Source: Sporosarcina ureae (GTDB lineage Bacteria; Bacillota; Bacilli; Bacillales_A; Planococcaceae). Taken from it: DNA of 64,000 nt. A program made the position numbers and the translations under genes. The first letter of the stretch is position 1, and the number at the start of each line of letters is the position of its first letter. The stretch is from assembly GCF_002109325.1 (NCBI RefSeq), contig NZ_CP015348.1, positions 3,287,501-3,351,500 of the forward strand. Reading direction: 5' to 3'. Of this stretch, positions 44,625-53,464 are shown piece by piece. The notes under the pieces are model-generated. The model ran no database searches. It saw only the letters and a program-made list of their open reading frames with translations, and was not told the origin of the DNA.

Positions 44625-47258
44625 ATGAAGAAACTTACGGCAGCTGAAATCCGCCAAATGTTTTTAGACTATTTTAAAGAGCACGGACATAATGTAGAAC
44701 CATCAGCTGCATTAGTACCAGTTGATGACGCATCACTATTATGGATCAACAGTGGAGTCGCAACATTGAAAAAGTATTTTGATGGAAGAGTAATTCCTGA
44801 GAACCCACGGATTGCAAATGCGCAAAAATCGATTCGTACAAACGACATTGAAAACGTCGGCTACACAGCGCGCCACCATACGTTCTTTGAAATGCTTGGC
44901 AACTTTTCAATAGGTGATTATTTCAAAGAAGAAGCTATCATCCGTGCGTGGGACTTCCTGACTAATGAACAGTGGATCGGTTTTGATCCGGAACTTTTAT
45001 CTGTAACTATCCATCCAGAAGATGAAGAAGCATACACTATTTGGAAAGATCAAATTGGCATTCCAGTAGAGCGTATCATTCGTCTTGAAGGAAACTTCTG
45101 GGATATCGGCGAAGGTCCAAGTGGTCCGAACTCTGAAATCTTCTATGATCGCGGACCTAGTTACGGTGACGATTTCTCAGATCCAGAATTATATCCAGGT
45201 GGAGAAAATGAACGCTATTTAGAAATCTGGAACTTAGTATTCTCTGAGTTCAATCATAATCCTGATCACACGTATACACCGCTTCCAAAGAAAAACATCG
45301 ATACAGGAATGGGTCTCGAGCGTATGGCATCCGTAATTCAAGATGTACCTACAAACTTCGATACAGATTTGTTCTTACCGATTATTGAAGCGGTTGAAAA
45401 TGTATCAGGCAGAAAATATGGTGAAACGACGCAAGCGGATATTGCGTTTAAAGTCATCTCAGATCACATCCGTACCGTAGCCTTCGCAATCGGTGACGGC
45501 GCACTTCCGTCCAATGAAGGCCGTGGATATGTGCTGCGTCGTCTATTGAGAAGAGCGGTTCGTTTCGCGAAACAATTAGGCATCGATAAGCCATTCATGT
45601 ACATGCTCGTACCGATTGTCGGAGATATCATGAAAGACTTCTACCCAGAAGTCCATGATAAACAAGCATTCATTATGAAAGTCGTGAAAAACGAAGAAGA
45701 TCGTTTCCACGAAACATTGCATGACGGAATGGCGATCTTAACGACAATCATTGAAAAAGCAAAAGCTTCAGATTTGCCAATCGTTTCAGGCAGCGACGCG
45801 TTCAAACTTTATGACACATATGGTTTCCCGTTTGAACTAACAGAGGAATTTGCTCTAGAAGAAAATGTGGCAGTTGATCGTATCGGGTTTGACGAAGAAA
45901 TGGCTGCACAACGAAATCGTGCACGTGCTGCGCGTGCAACGTCTGACTCCATGCATGTTCAATCCGGCGTGCTTGGTGAAGTGCATGAGGCAAGTGAGTT
46001 CATTGGCTATAGTCAACTAGAAACGAATGCGATCGTCAGTGTACTTGTGCAAGACGGTCAACGTATCGCACATGCATCTGAAGGTGAAACGGTACAAATT
46101 ATTTTGGATCAGACACCGTTTTATGCAGAAAGTGGCGGTCAAGTAGCGGATAAAGGCACGATCTCAAACGAGTCGTTCACGGCAGAAGTTCGTGATGTCA
46201 AAAAAGCGCCTAATGGACAGAACTTGCATACCGTTTTCATCAGTTCAGGTGAATTGAATGAAGGAGTAGCAGTCGTTGCTAAAGTAGACGAGTTCTCTCG
46301 CAATTTGACAGTGAAGAATCATACAGCTACACACTTATTACATCGTGTGTTAAAAGATGTTCTTGGTGAACACGTCAATCAAGCAGGATCATATGTTGGC
46401 CCGGATCGTCTTCGCTTTGACTTCTCCCATTTTGGACAAGTTACAAAAGAAGAACTAGAGCGCATCGAATTCCAAGTCAATGAACAAATTTGGGCAGGTA
46501 CGCCAGTGAACACAATGGTATCACCGATAGCTGAAGCGAAAGAAATGGGTGCGATGGCATTGTTCGGCGAGAAATACGGTGATATCGTACGCGTCGTCAA
46601 AGTTGGAGATTACTCAATCGAGCTATGTGGAGGATGCCACGTTCGCAATACGTCCGATATAAACGTATTCAAAATCGTTTCTGAAGGCGGAATCGGCGCG
46701 GGTACTCGACGCATCGAAGCATTTACGGGTGGACAAGCTTTCCGTTCATTCAAAGAAGATCAAGCGGTCATTGATCAAATAGCAACAACGGCTAAAGCAA
46801 CTCCAAAAACGGTCGTCACTAAAGTTGAATCGATTCTCGCGGACTTTAAAGAACTTCAGCGAGAAAACGAATCACTGCAAGCGAAGATGGGCAACAGTCA
46901 ATTGACAAGCGTCATGGAAACAGCTCAGCAGATCGAAGACGTCACAGTCATTTCTGCAAATGTAGAAGTGAAAGACAACAACGGTTTACGTCAATTAATC
47001 GATGAAATGAAACAAAAAACTTCCAAAGGCGTCATTGTACTTGGTACAGTAACGGATGGAAAAGTCATGTTGGCAGCAGGAGTTACCGACGATTTAAAAG
47101 GTAGCAACTACCACGCAGGAAAAATCGTCAACCACGTTGCATCTCTCTGTGGCGGAAAAGGTGGCGGTCGCCCAGACATGGCAATGGCTGGAGCAAAAGA
47201 TGCGTCAAAACTTGATGATGCGCTTCAATCCGTGTATGATTATGTAAAATCTGTTTAA
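44625..47258 (+). CDS. alaS: alanyl-tRNA synthetase
   Basis: The 877-residue protein has the class II catalytic core ([18 protein letters not shown], then [20 protein letters not shown]), the tRNA-recognition part, and the editing domain. That domain carries [11 protein letters not shown] (HxxxH, about 566-570) and [12 protein letters not shown] (about 667-671), the zinc-linked residues that hydrolyse mischarged Ser- and Gly-tRNA-Ala. The C-terminal C-Ala domain has a coiled coil and ends with [25 protein letters not shown] lies before the ATG. It is controlled by the T-box leader. Confidence 0.96.
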   Translation: MKKLTAAEIRQMFLDYFKEHGHNVEPSAALVPVDDASLLWINSGVATLKKYFDGRVIPENPRIANAQKSIRTNDIENVGYTARHHTFFEMLGNFSIGDYFKEEAIIRAWDFLTNEQWIGFDPELLSVTIHPEDEEAYTIWKDQIGIPVERIIRLEGNFWDIGEGPSGPNSEIFYDRGPSYGDDFSDPELYPGGENERYLEIWNLVFSEFNHNPDHTYTPLPKKNIDTGMGLERMASVIQDVPTNFDTDLFLPIIEAVENVSGRKYGETTQADIAFKVISDHIRTVAFAIGDGALPSNEGRGYVLRRLLRRAVRFAKQLGIDKPFMYMLVPIVGDIMKDFYPEVHDKQAFIMKVVKNEEDRFHETLHDGMAILTTIIEKAKASDLPIVSGSDAFKLYDTYGFPFELTEEFALEENVAVDRIGFDEEMAAQRNRARAARATSDSMHVQSGVLGEVHEASEFIGYSQLETNAIVSVLVQDGQRIAHASEGETVQIILDQTPFYAESGGQVADKGTISNESFTAEVRDVKKAPNGQNLHTVFISSGELNEGVAVVAKVDEFSRNLTVKNHTATHLLHRVLKDVLGEHVNQAGSYVGPDRLRFDFSHFGQVTKEELERIEFQVNEQIWAGTPVNTMVSPIAEAKEMGAMALFGEKYGDIVRVVKVGDYSIELCGGCHVRNTSDINVFKIVSEGGIGAGTRRIEAFTGGQAFRSFKEDQAVIDQIATTAKATPKTVVTKVESILADFKELQRENESLQAKMGNSQLTSVMETAQQIEDVTVISANVEVKDNNGLRQLIDEMKQKTSKGVIVLGTVTDGKVMLAAGVTDDLKGSNYHAGKIVNHVASLCGGKGGGRPDMAMAGAKDASKLDDALQSVYDYVKSV

Positions 47259-47386
47259 CCATTATGTAGAGCGATTATGTTAGGGAAATAGATAAGATGC
47301 ACGATGTTTAATCTATACGACCTTTTTATAGTAAGAAGTTAATTCGTTATACACATAAATGGAAATCGGAAAGCGGGGTGTCGAGT

Positions 47387-47659
47387 ATGAGTTCATCAGA
47401 TGAAACGATGAAGTTCAACTTTCCTGAGGAGTCAATGGAGGAAGAAGTCAAATCAGTCATGCTCCACGTTTACAAATCATTAGAAGAAAAAGGGTACAAC
47501 CCGATTAATCAGATGGTCGGCTATTTACTATCTGGAGATCCAGCCTATATTCCACGCCACGAAGACGCTCGTAGTCTGATTCGGAAACTGGAACGAGATG
47601 AAATTCTAGAAGAATTAGTCAAGTTCTACATTCGGGAGAATAGAGGCAAATCCGAATGA
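47387..47659 (+). CDS. ireB: IreB family regulatory phosphoprotein (YrzL, UPF0297)
   Basis: I prefer ATG 47387 to the in-frame GTG 47378, which lies in the Shine-Dalgarno sequence (GCGGGGTG). The 90-residue protein has the family core [51 protein letters not shown] (residues about 9-60, given here in parts: [28 protein letters not shown]). In Enterococcus the homologue is phosphorylated by the Ser/Thr kinase IreK. It overlaps ruvX by four bases; the order ireB-ruvX-yrzB after alaS is standard in Firmicutes. Confidence 0.9.
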   Translation: MSSSDETMKFNFPEESMEEEVKSVMLHVYKSLEEKGYNPINQMVGYLLSGDPAYIPRHEDARSLIRKLERDEILEELVKFYIRENRGKSE

Positions 47660-48075
47660 GAATTATGGGATTGGATGTCGGCTCAAAAACAGTCGGCATT
47701 GCGATAAGCGACAGTCTCGGTTGGACAGCCCAAGGAATCGAAACTATCAAAATTGATGAGGCGGTAGGTTCTTTCGGGATGAAACGAGTCAAACAGCTAA
47801 TAGAAGAATACGAAGTGACAAAATTTGTCGTCGGGTACCCGAAGAATATGAATAATACCATAGGGCCCCGCGGTGAAGCTTCCGAACAGTACGCAGAGAA
47901 ATTGCGAGAAAAGTTCGGTTTACCTGTTGTTTTATGGGATGAAAGATTAACGACTATGGCTGCAGAACGCGTTTTAATCGATGCCGATGTGAGTCGAAAA
48001 AAACGTAAGGCAGTCATAGACAAAATGGCAGCAGTTATGATTTTGCAAGGATATTTAGATTCACAAAAAATTTAG
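47656..48075 (+). CDS. ruvX: Holliday junction resolvase-like protein / pre-16S rRNA nuclease YqgF (RuvX, YrrK)
   Basis: The 139-residue protein is an RNase H-fold nuclease. The first acidic site is [15 protein letters not shown], the middle motif is [20 protein letters not shown], and the last part is [15 protein letters not shown]. It was named for similarity to resolvases; the E. coli homologue trims the 5' end of pre-16S rRNA. ATG overlaps the ireB stop. It is probably essential and part of the ireB-ruvX-yrzB unit. Confidence 0.92.
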   Translation: MRIMGLDVGSKTVGIAISDSLGWTAQGIETIKIDEAVGSFGMKRVKQLIEEYEVTKFVVGYPKNMNNTIGPRGEASEQYAEKLREKFGLPVVLWDERLTTMAAERVLIDADVSRKKRKAVIDKMAAVMILQGYLDSQKI

Positions 48076-48088
48076 AGGTGATTACACA

Positions 48089-48379
48089 ATGGAACACGGA
48101 CAAGAGAACATGACAATCGTAGATGAGAACGGCGAAGAGCACGTATGTGAAGTGATTTTAACATTTGATTCAAAAGAATATGAAAGATCATACGTCCTGT
48201 ATCATATTTTAGACGGCGAAGAGAGAGACGATGACGAGGAAGTTGAAATCCACGCGTCCGCATTCATTCCGACTGAAGAAGGACAAGATGGTGGTTCACT
48301 TCTTGAAATTGAGTCCGATGAAGAATGGGATATGATCGAAGAAGTTTTGAACACATTCCTTGAAGAAGAAGACGAGTAA
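48089..48379 (+). CDS. yrzB: DUF1292/UPF0473 family protein YrzB
   Basis: The 96-residue protein is extremely acidic, especially at its C-terminus ([16 protein letters not shown]). The DUF1292 core is [15 protein letters not shown] followed by a strand-rich stretch. GAGGTGATTACACA precedes the ATG, 13 bases after the ruvX stop. The family is conserved next to ruvX in Firmicutes, but its role is unknown. Confidence 0.88.
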   Translation: MEHGQENMTIVDENGEEHVCEVILTFDSKEYERSYVLYHILDGEERDDDEEVEIHASAFIPTEEGQDGGSLLEIESDEEWDMIEEVLNTFLEEEDE

Positions 48380-48393
48380 ACGATAATAGTATG

Positions 48394-48430
48394 TGACGGG
48401 CGGAATGGTGCTGACCGTTCCGTCTTTTTT
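48394..48430 (+). terminator. intrinsic terminator after yrzB
   Basis: CGGAATGGT pairs with ACCGTTCCG around GCTG, with GACG/CGTC-type pairing outside and TCTTTTTT following. Confidence 0.8.
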
Positions 48431-48467
48431 AGTTAATTGATCCATAGCGGAAGAAGAGGTGAGGCTT

Positions 48468-49622
48468 GTGGAAAAAGAGCCCCAAAGAAAAAAAGATGTC
48501 ATGTTTGAACGAATGTTGGAGCAAAAGGAAGAAGTGAGAACCGTTAGAAAAATAGTACTTTGGATTGTTGCGATTGTATTGGTTGTAGGGATAGTAGGAG
48601 GCTTTTCAGTCTATACATACATAAAAGGCGCGTTGCAACCCGTTGATCCGGATTCGGAAAAAGTAATAGAAGTAGAAATTCCAATAGGTTCAGGTTTGGA
48701 TACAATTTCTGAAAAACTGGAAAAGTCGGGTATTATTAAAAGTGCACGGATCTTTAAATACTACGCAAAAGTAAATAACGAAGCAGATTTCCAAGCAGGA
48801 ACATATGGCTTGTCACAGTCTATGACGCCTGATGAATTAATCGAGAGTCTAAAAACAGGTGTAGTCTACCGCACGCCAGCATTTACGCTTGTGATTCCGG
48901 AAGGTTTAACACTTGATCAAATTGCAGAAAAAACGAGTGAAAAGACGACAATTACTTCAGAACAGTTTATGAAGTACGTGACGGACGAACAGGTCATTGC
49001 AGAATATATGACGAAGTATCCAGAAGTGATAACGGATGAAATTCTAAATGAAAATATCCGCTATGCTCTAGAAGGTTATTTATTCCCAGCTACTTATCCA
49101 TTCTATGAAGAAAAACCGACTGTAAAAGAAGTTGTGGATACGATGGTAGATGCGACTGTACAGAACGTCATTCCGTATAAAGCCTACTGGGCACCAGAAG
49201 ATGAAGAACTGAAGAAAAGTCGTTCAGTCCATAAAATGCTGACATTTGCTTCATTGTTGGAAAAAGAAGCAACAGGCGAAACGGATCGTCAAACGATTGC
49301 GAGTATCTTCAATAACCGCATTGCACAAGGTATGCCATTGCAGACCGATCCAACCGTTCTATATGCACTAGGCGAACACAAAGCCCGCGTGATGAACGAA
49401 GATCTAAAAGTGGACAATGTCTATAATACGTATAAAAATAAAGGATTACCGCCCGGCCCGATTGCAAATGCTGGAACAGCTTCCTTACAGGCGACAGTTG
49501 AACCGTCTAAAACAGGATATCTATTCTTCCTAGCAGATAAAGACGGTAACAATCACTATGCCAAAACGTATGAAGAACACTTGAAAAACAAAGCCGAATT
49601 TATTGATAGCCAGTATAAATAA
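48468..49622 (+). CDS. mltG: endolytic murein transglycosylase MltG (YrrL)
   Basis: GTG 48468 is well placed after AGAGGTGAGG; the in-frame GTG 48459 lies inside that site. The 384-residue protein has a charged cytoplasmic tail, one membrane helix (about residues 26-50: IVLWIVAIVLVVGIVGGFSV), a LysM-like part (EIPIGSGLDTISEKLEKSGII) and the YceG catalytic domain. That domain has ASLLEKEATGETDRQTIASIFNNR, with the catalytic Glu near residue 267. LQTDPTVLYALGEHKARV and NTYKNKGLPPGPIANAG follow. It cuts nascent peptidoglycan glycan strands outside the membrane. Confidence 0.93.
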   Translation: MEKEPQRKKDVMFERMLEQKEEVRTVRKIVLWIVAIVLVVGIVGGFSVYTYIKGALQPVDPDSEKVIEVEIPIGSGLDTISEKLEKSGIIKSARIFKYYAKVNNEADFQAGTYGLSQSMTPDELIESLKTGVVYRTPAFTLVIPEGLTLDQIAEKTSEKTTITSEQFMKYVTDEQVIAEYMTKYPEVITDEILNENIRYALEGYLFPATYPFYEEKPTVKEVVDTMVDATVQNVIPYKAYWAPEDEELKKSRSVHKMLTFASLLEKEATGETDRQTIASIFNNRIAQGMPLQTDPTVLYALGEHKARVMNEDLKVDNVYNTYKNKGLPPGPIANAGTASLQATVEPSKTGYLFFLADKDGNNHYAKTYEEHLKNKAEFIDSQYK

Positions 49623-49645
49623 TACGTTGTAAAGGGGAAGTGTAT

Positions 49646-50281
49646 ATGACGGACTACACTGCGTACATTAGCCGCTTTGCAGAAGGAAAAGAGCCGCTCA
49701 TCCTTGAAATGGAACGCTTCGCTGAAGAACACCGTGTGCCAATCATGGATGATGCAGGTCTTTATACGTTGATCGGGTTGCTGAAAATCCAGCAACCTAA
49801 GCGTATACTCGAAATCGGAAGTGCCATCGGCTATTCGGCTATTCGATTAGCAAAAGCGTTTCCGGACGCAATCATTTATACAGTCGAGCGCGACACGGAA
49901 CGTTATGAGAAAGCAGTCGAGAACATTGAGCGTAGCGGATTGCGAGAGCGCATCACAATCATTCATGCAGATGCACTGGAACTGGATGAAACGACATTAC
50001 ACCAGCAACCATTTGATGCACTGTTCATAGATGCAGCAAAAGGACAATATCGAAAGTTTTTCGACAAATACAGTCCTCTTGTTGGTGCGTTAGGTGTAAT
50101 TTATTGTGATAATATGTTTATGCATGGTATGGTGCTGTTGGAAGATGCAGACATACCAAAACGTAACCGAACAATGATTCGAAATTTGCAGCAATTCACG
50201 AGCTGGGCGATGCGCAATGAACAGTATGAAACGTCATTGTTACCAATAGGTGACGGCATTTTGATAGCCGTGAAAAAGTAG
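49646..50281 (+). CDS. trmR: tRNA 5-hydroxyuridine methyltransferase TrmR (YrrM)
   Basis: ATG 49646 has AAAGGGGAAG at good distance. The 211-residue protein is a class I methyltransferase of the O-methyltransferase 3 (COMT-like) family: ILEIGSAIGYSAIRLA (motif I), YTVERDTERYEKAVENI, and DALFIDAAKGQYRKFFDKY, whose Asp residues bind the metal. It ends with DGILIAVKK. B. subtilis YrrM (TrmR) methylates 5-hydroxyuridine at position 34 of tRNAs to mo5U. There the U32-peptidase-like genes yrrN and yrrO, which make the hydroxyuridine, follow directly; here udk follows instead. Confidence 0.88.
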   Translation: MTDYTAYISRFAEGKEPLILEMERFAEEHRVPIMDDAGLYTLIGLLKIQQPKRILEIGSAIGYSAIRLAKAFPDAIIYTVERDTERYEKAVENIERSGLRERITIIHADALELDETTLHQQPFDALFIDAAKGQYRKFFDKYSPLVGALGVIYCDNMFMHGMVLLEDADIPKRNRTMIRNLQQFTSWAMRNEQYETSLLPIGDGILIAVKK

Positions 50282-50310
50282 TGAAGAGTAGACCGTAAAG
50301 GGGAATAGTT

Positions 50311-50946
50311 GTGAAGAAAAAACCTGTCGTGATCGGTATTACCGGAGGTTCAGGATCCGGAAAAACTAGTGTCACCAAAAAGATACATGAAGTATTCCAA
50401 GGTCATTCAGTCGTTGTCATTGAACAAGACGATTACTATAAAGATCAATCACATTTGGCATTTAATGAAAGATTACAAACGAATTATGATCATCCGCTAG
50501 CGTTCGATACAGATTTACTGATTCAACATATCCATCAGTTGATCAACAGACAGTCAATCGAAAAGCCGACATATGATTATACTTTGCACACACGGGCGAC
50601 TGAAAAAGAAGTGGTAGAGTCACAAGACGTTATCATTCTTGAAGGAATATTAGTCTTAGAAGATGAACGTTTGCGTGATCTTATGGATATTAAGTTGTTT
50701 GTTGATACCGATTCAGATATACGAATTATTCGTCGTATTTTACGGGACATCCATGATCGTGGACGGACGGTAGATTCTGTCGTAGAACAATATATGACGG
50801 TTGTTCGTCCTATGCACAATCAATTCATTGAACCTACAAAAAAGTATGCTAATATAATCATTCCCGAAGGCGGCGAGAACGCGGTTGCGATTGATTTAAT
50901 GGTAACGAAGATAAAAACAATTCTTGCATCTGTCGATGAAGTATAA
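50311..50946 (+). CDS. udk: uridine kinase
   Basis: GTG 50311 follows AAAGGGGAATAG. The 211-residue P-loop kinase has [17 protein letters not shown] (about 9-25), [14 protein letters not shown] and [13 protein letters not shown], which hold the uridine. [21 protein letters not shown] forms the lid, and [14 protein letters not shown] is near the end. It phosphorylates uridine and cytidine in pyrimidine salvage. It lies 29 bases after trmR, so they are likely cotranscribed. Confidence 0.95.
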   Translation: MKKKPVVIGITGGSGSGKTSVTKKIHEVFQGHSVVVIEQDDYYKDQSHLAFNERLQTNYDHPLAFDTDLLIQHIHQLINRQSIEKPTYDYTLHTRATEKEVVESQDVIILEGILVLEDERLRDLMDIKLFVDTDSDIRIIRRILRDIHDRGRTVDSVVEQYMTVVRPMHNQFIEPTKKYANIIIPEGGENAVAIDLMVTKIKTILASVDEV

Positions 50947-51092
50947 TATGATGATGACATAATTTTAAATCAATTCAACATCCGCCTGTTTATATAAGTA
51001 AATGAGGATGTGCGCAAGACATGCAAGGGCTTTTTTTCGTTCAGACGAGTAAAAGGAATGAAAAGAAGAAAAGTTAAAACTAAAATAGTTCC
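50947..51092. other. gap between udk and the greA leader hairpin
   Basis: The gap has an inverted repeat ACATCC/GGATGT (about 50979-51013) followed by a long T-run (CTTTTTTTCG near 51031), which may end the udk transcript. No clear promoter is visible, though the sequence is AT-rich and one is expected for greA. Confidence 0.35.
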
Positions 51093-51134
51093 ACTATGTC
51101 ACATAATTAAAGTTAGTGTGGCATAGTATTTTTT
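51093..51134 (+). terminator. terminator-like hairpin in the greA leader
   Basis: ACTATGTCACAT (51093-51104) pairs with GTGTGGCATAGT (51116-51127), 12 bp with two G-U pairs, followed by ATTTTTTAT. It ends only 30 bases before the greA start and could stop transcripts entering greA, either read-through from udk or greA's own leader. Confidence 0.7.
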
Positions 51135-51163
51135 ATGAACAGAAATTTGAGGAGTGTTATTAA

Positions 51164-51640
51164 ATGGTTTCAGAAAAAAAGTTTCCAATGACAGCTGCAG
51201 GTAAAGCAAAGTTAGAAGAAGAATTAGAGTATTTGAAAACGGTTAAACGTGTGGAAGTAGTAGAAAGAATCAAAATCGCACGTAGTTACGGTGATTTATC
51301 GGAAAACTCCGAGTACGATTCAGCGAAAGAAGACCAGGCATTTGTCGAAGGGAAGATTTCTTCTATTGAAGGAATGATTCGCAATGCAGTCATTATTACT
51401 GAAAATGAATTAAATACGGATGAAGTTCAATTAGGTAAGACGGTCACATTCAGAGAAATTCCTGACGGTGACAAAGAGACATATACAATTGTAGGATCAG
51501 CAGAAGCGAATCCTCTAGAAGGTATGATCTCAAACGACTCACCAATTGCAAAAGCATTAATTGGTCGTAAGAAAGACGAAAAAGTTAGGATTCAAACTCC
51601 CGGCGGTGAAATGTCAGTAGAGATACTCGAGATAAAGTGA
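51164..51640 (+). CDS. greA: transcription elongation factor GreA
   Basis: The 158-residue protein has the N-terminal coiled coil ([24 protein letters not shown], about 10-33, given in part) with the acidic tip [18 protein letters not shown], whose Asp and Glu activate transcript cleavage in RNA polymerase. The C-terminal FKBP-like domain has [13 protein letters not shown] and the closing [15 protein letters not shown]. It rescues backtracked polymerase. GAGGAGTG stands before the ATG. A terminator-like hairpin precedes it and another follows, so it may be read alone. Confidence 0.95.
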   Translation: MVSEKKFPMTAAGKAKLEEELEYLKTVKRVEVVERIKIARSYGDLSENSEYDSAKEDQAFVEGKISSIEGMIRNAVIITENELNTDEVQLGKTVTFREIPDGDKETYTIVGSAEANPLEGMISNDSPIAKALIGRKKDEKVRIQTPGGEMSVEILEIK

Positions 51641-51646
51641 CACACG

Positions 51647-51688
51647 TACCGTCTTCTTATTTGTAGAAGACGGTATTGCTTATTTTGA
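51647..51688 (+). terminator. intrinsic terminator after greA
   Basis: TACCGTCTTCT (51647-51657) pairs perfectly with AGAAGACGGTA (51665-51675), followed by TTGCTTATTTTG. Confidence 0.8.
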
Positions 51689-51742
51689 TCAATTCCCACT
51701 ACGGGATTTGTGTTTCATTTCATAGTAAAGGAGTCGTCAAAA

Positions 51743-52480
51743 ATGCCAGATGAAGGTCCAAAGTATTCAAGATCATCAAGAAAACAAGGTAGTAAAGCAA
51801 ACAAAGTGAATAGAGCATTGAATATTTCAATAGGCGTCGTAGTTTTTCTGATTGCAGTGGTTGCTATTATTTTTATAACAGGTGATGACGACAAAAATGA
51901 AGTAGCGATTGAAAAGCCCGAAGAATCTACTCAGTCCGATACAGCACCAATTGAACCTATTGTTTTAGATGATGAAGATGATACGGACAAGCCTGATAAG
52001 GAAGATTCTGAACCAACAGAAGTGGAAGAGCCTGAAGTTCAAGCTCCTGAAGAAACTAACGAAGTGGTAAATGAAGTTGTGGAAGAACCGGAAGCACCTA
52101 AAGTAGAAGAACCGAAAAAAGAACAGCCGAAAAAGGAACAACCAAAAAAAGAGCAACCGAAGAAAGAAACTTCTTCTGATTCCGGCAAGAAAGCTATTGT
52201 AAATCCTGACTGGAAACCTGTAGGTACAAAGCAAACAGGCGAGCACGTCTCGAAGTACGATGGTCAATCCGACGATTGGAATGAAAAAAAGAAAGCCATC
52301 TCCTATGCGACAGGACTGTCTGAAGATCAGTTATATTTTGATCGCATTCAAAATGGAGGAAGTCCTCAAAAATCAGAAGGTATTGTCAGAAGTAAAGATA
52401 ATTCCAAAAAATATAAAGTATATCTAGAGTGGGTTGACGGTCAAGGCTGGAAACCAGTGAAAATGGATGTATTGAAGTAA
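51743..52480 (+). CDS. yrrS: YrrS-like DUF1510 membrane-anchored protein
   Basis: ATG 51743 has AAAGGAGTCG upstream. The 245-residue protein has a basic N-terminus, one membrane helix (about 27-48: ISIGVVVFLIAVVAIIFI) and a long acidic, Glu/Pro-rich linker. Near residues 123-142 the linker carries the tandem repeat KKEQP, four copies with the last one divergent. The C-terminal domain (about 150-245) is DUF1510, with SDDWNEKKKAISYATGL and VYLEWVDGQGWKPVKMD. The domain would be outside the cell. B. subtilis yrrS lies by a cell-wall gene (yrrR/pbpI); here that neighbour is missing. Function unknown. Confidence 0.85.
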   Translation: MPDEGPKYSRSSRKQGSKANKVNRALNISIGVVVFLIAVVAIIFITGDDDKNEVAIEKPEESTQSDTAPIEPIVLDDEDDTDKPDKEDSEPTEVEEPEVQAPEETNEVVNEVVEEPEAPKVEEPKKEQPKKEQPKKEQPKKETSSDSGKKAIVNPDWKPVGTKQTGEHVSKYDGQSDDWNEKKKAISYATGLSEDQLYFDRIQNGGSPQKSEGIVRSKDNSKKYKVYLEWVDGQGWKPVKMDVLK

Positions 52481-52496
52481 GGATATCAAACTACCG

Positions 52497-52520
52497 ATGT
52501 GCTGCTTTTTTGCAGCACAT
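52497..52520. terminator. hairpin with a T-loop between yrrS and mtnN
   Basis: ATGTGCTGC (52497-52505) pairs with GCAGCACAT (52512-52520) around TTTTTT. The T-run is in the loop rather than after the stem, so its ability to terminate is uncertain. Confidence 0.45.
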
Positions 52521-52551
52521 TCTAGTTAGTGAAAAAGAGGAGAGGGCATAA

Positions 52552-53244
52552 ATGAAAATAGCAATCGTAGGAGCAATGGAGGAAGAAGTTGAAATATTGC
52601 GCAGAGAAATCGGTCTTGGGAAGATTACAACGATCGGAAACTGTGAGTTTATCGAAGGTAAGGTAGGTAAGCACCAAGTGATTGTGACGAAGAGTGGCAT
52701 TGGTAAAGTAAACGCTGCCATGGCAACAACAATCCTACTACAAAACTACAAACCGGACGTAGTCTTGAATACAGGTTCTGCGGGTGGAACAAATCCTGAA
52801 CTCGAAGTAGGAACGATTGTCATATCGGATTATGTCCTGCATCATGATGTCGATGTAACCGCATTCGGATACGAGCTAGGACAAGTACCACAACTTCCTG
52901 CAAGTTTCCCTTCAGATTCTACACTAATTGGTTTCGCTAGAGAAGCCGTCATTGAATTAGATACATATGAACATTGTGTAGGTACGATCGCTTCAGCTGA
53001 TACTTTCATGGATGATCCTGAAAAAGTGTTACAAGTTAAAAGTAGATTTCCACGAGTGATCGCAGTAGAAATGGAAGCTGCGGCTGTTGCTCAAGTTTGT
53101 TATCAATTCAATACACGTTGTGTAGTAATCCGTGCACTATCTGATATTGCCGGAAAAGAATCCACAGTCAGTTTCGAAGAATTTTTACCGCTTGCTGCCA
53201 AACACTCGTCACAGATAGTTTTGCGTGTCATCTCGAAACTTTGA
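52552..53244 (+). CDS. mtnN: 5'-methylthioadenosine/S-adenosylhomocysteine nucleosidase
   Basis: The 230-residue enzyme begins KIAIVGAMEEEVEIL and has TKSGIGKVNAAMATTILL, NTGSAGGTNPELEVGTIVISD, and AVEMEAAAVAQVCY, the substrate-binding motif. RALSDIAGKES holds the catalytic Asp. It cleaves adenine from methylthioadenosine and S-adenosylhomocysteine, feeding methionine and activated methyl recycling. GAGGAGAGGGC lies before the ATG. The gene appears to be alone except for the small peptide gene that follows. Confidence 0.95.
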   Translation: MKIAIVGAMEEEVEILRREIGLGKITTIGNCEFIEGKVGKHQVIVTKSGIGKVNAAMATTILLQNYKPDVVLNTGSAGGTNPELEVGTIVISDYVLHHDVDVTAFGYELGQVPQLPASFPSDSTLIGFAREAVIELDTYEHCVGTIASADTFMDDPEKVLQVKSRFPRVIAVEMEAAAVAQVCYQFNTRCVVIRALSDIAGKESTVSFEEFLPLAAKHSSQIVLRVISKL

Positions 53245-53311
53245 TCGTTCTATGATAAAATGACTAAGTAGACAGACCAGCAGTTCGTTTGGTTGAGAGG
53301 AGGGACATTCA

Positions 53312-53392
53312 ATGGGATTCTTAATGGGTGGAGTATTTATCGTCACTGCACTATTGGCACTAATTATTTTACGCGAGGTTAAAGCTGACTAA
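53312..53392 (+). CDS. 26-residue membrane peptide
   Basis: ATG 53312 has GAGAGGAGGGAC upstream at ideal spacing. The 26 residues are MGFLMGGVFIVTALLALIIL followed by REVKAD. This is one membrane helix with a short charged tail. A strong hairpin terminator follows 11 bases after the stop. The site and the terminator make it likely to be a real gene, though none of this proves translation. I do not recognise a named family. Confidence 0.6.
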   Translation: MGFLMGGVFIVTALLALIILREVKAD

Positions 53393-53402
53393 GAATAAAA
53401 TT

Positions 53403-53463
53403 AAAGCGTTTCCGGTGTGCGGGGGCTGTGGCCCAAGGTTGCACGATCGGAAACGCTTTTTGT
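53403..53463. terminator. long bidirectional hairpin between the small peptide gene and sigK
   Basis: AAAGCGTTTCCG (53403-53414) pairs perfectly with CGGAAACGCTTT (53448-53459). GTGC/GCAC and GGG/CCC pair inside, and T-runs follow on both strands. Confidence 0.88.
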
Positions 53464-53464
53464 A

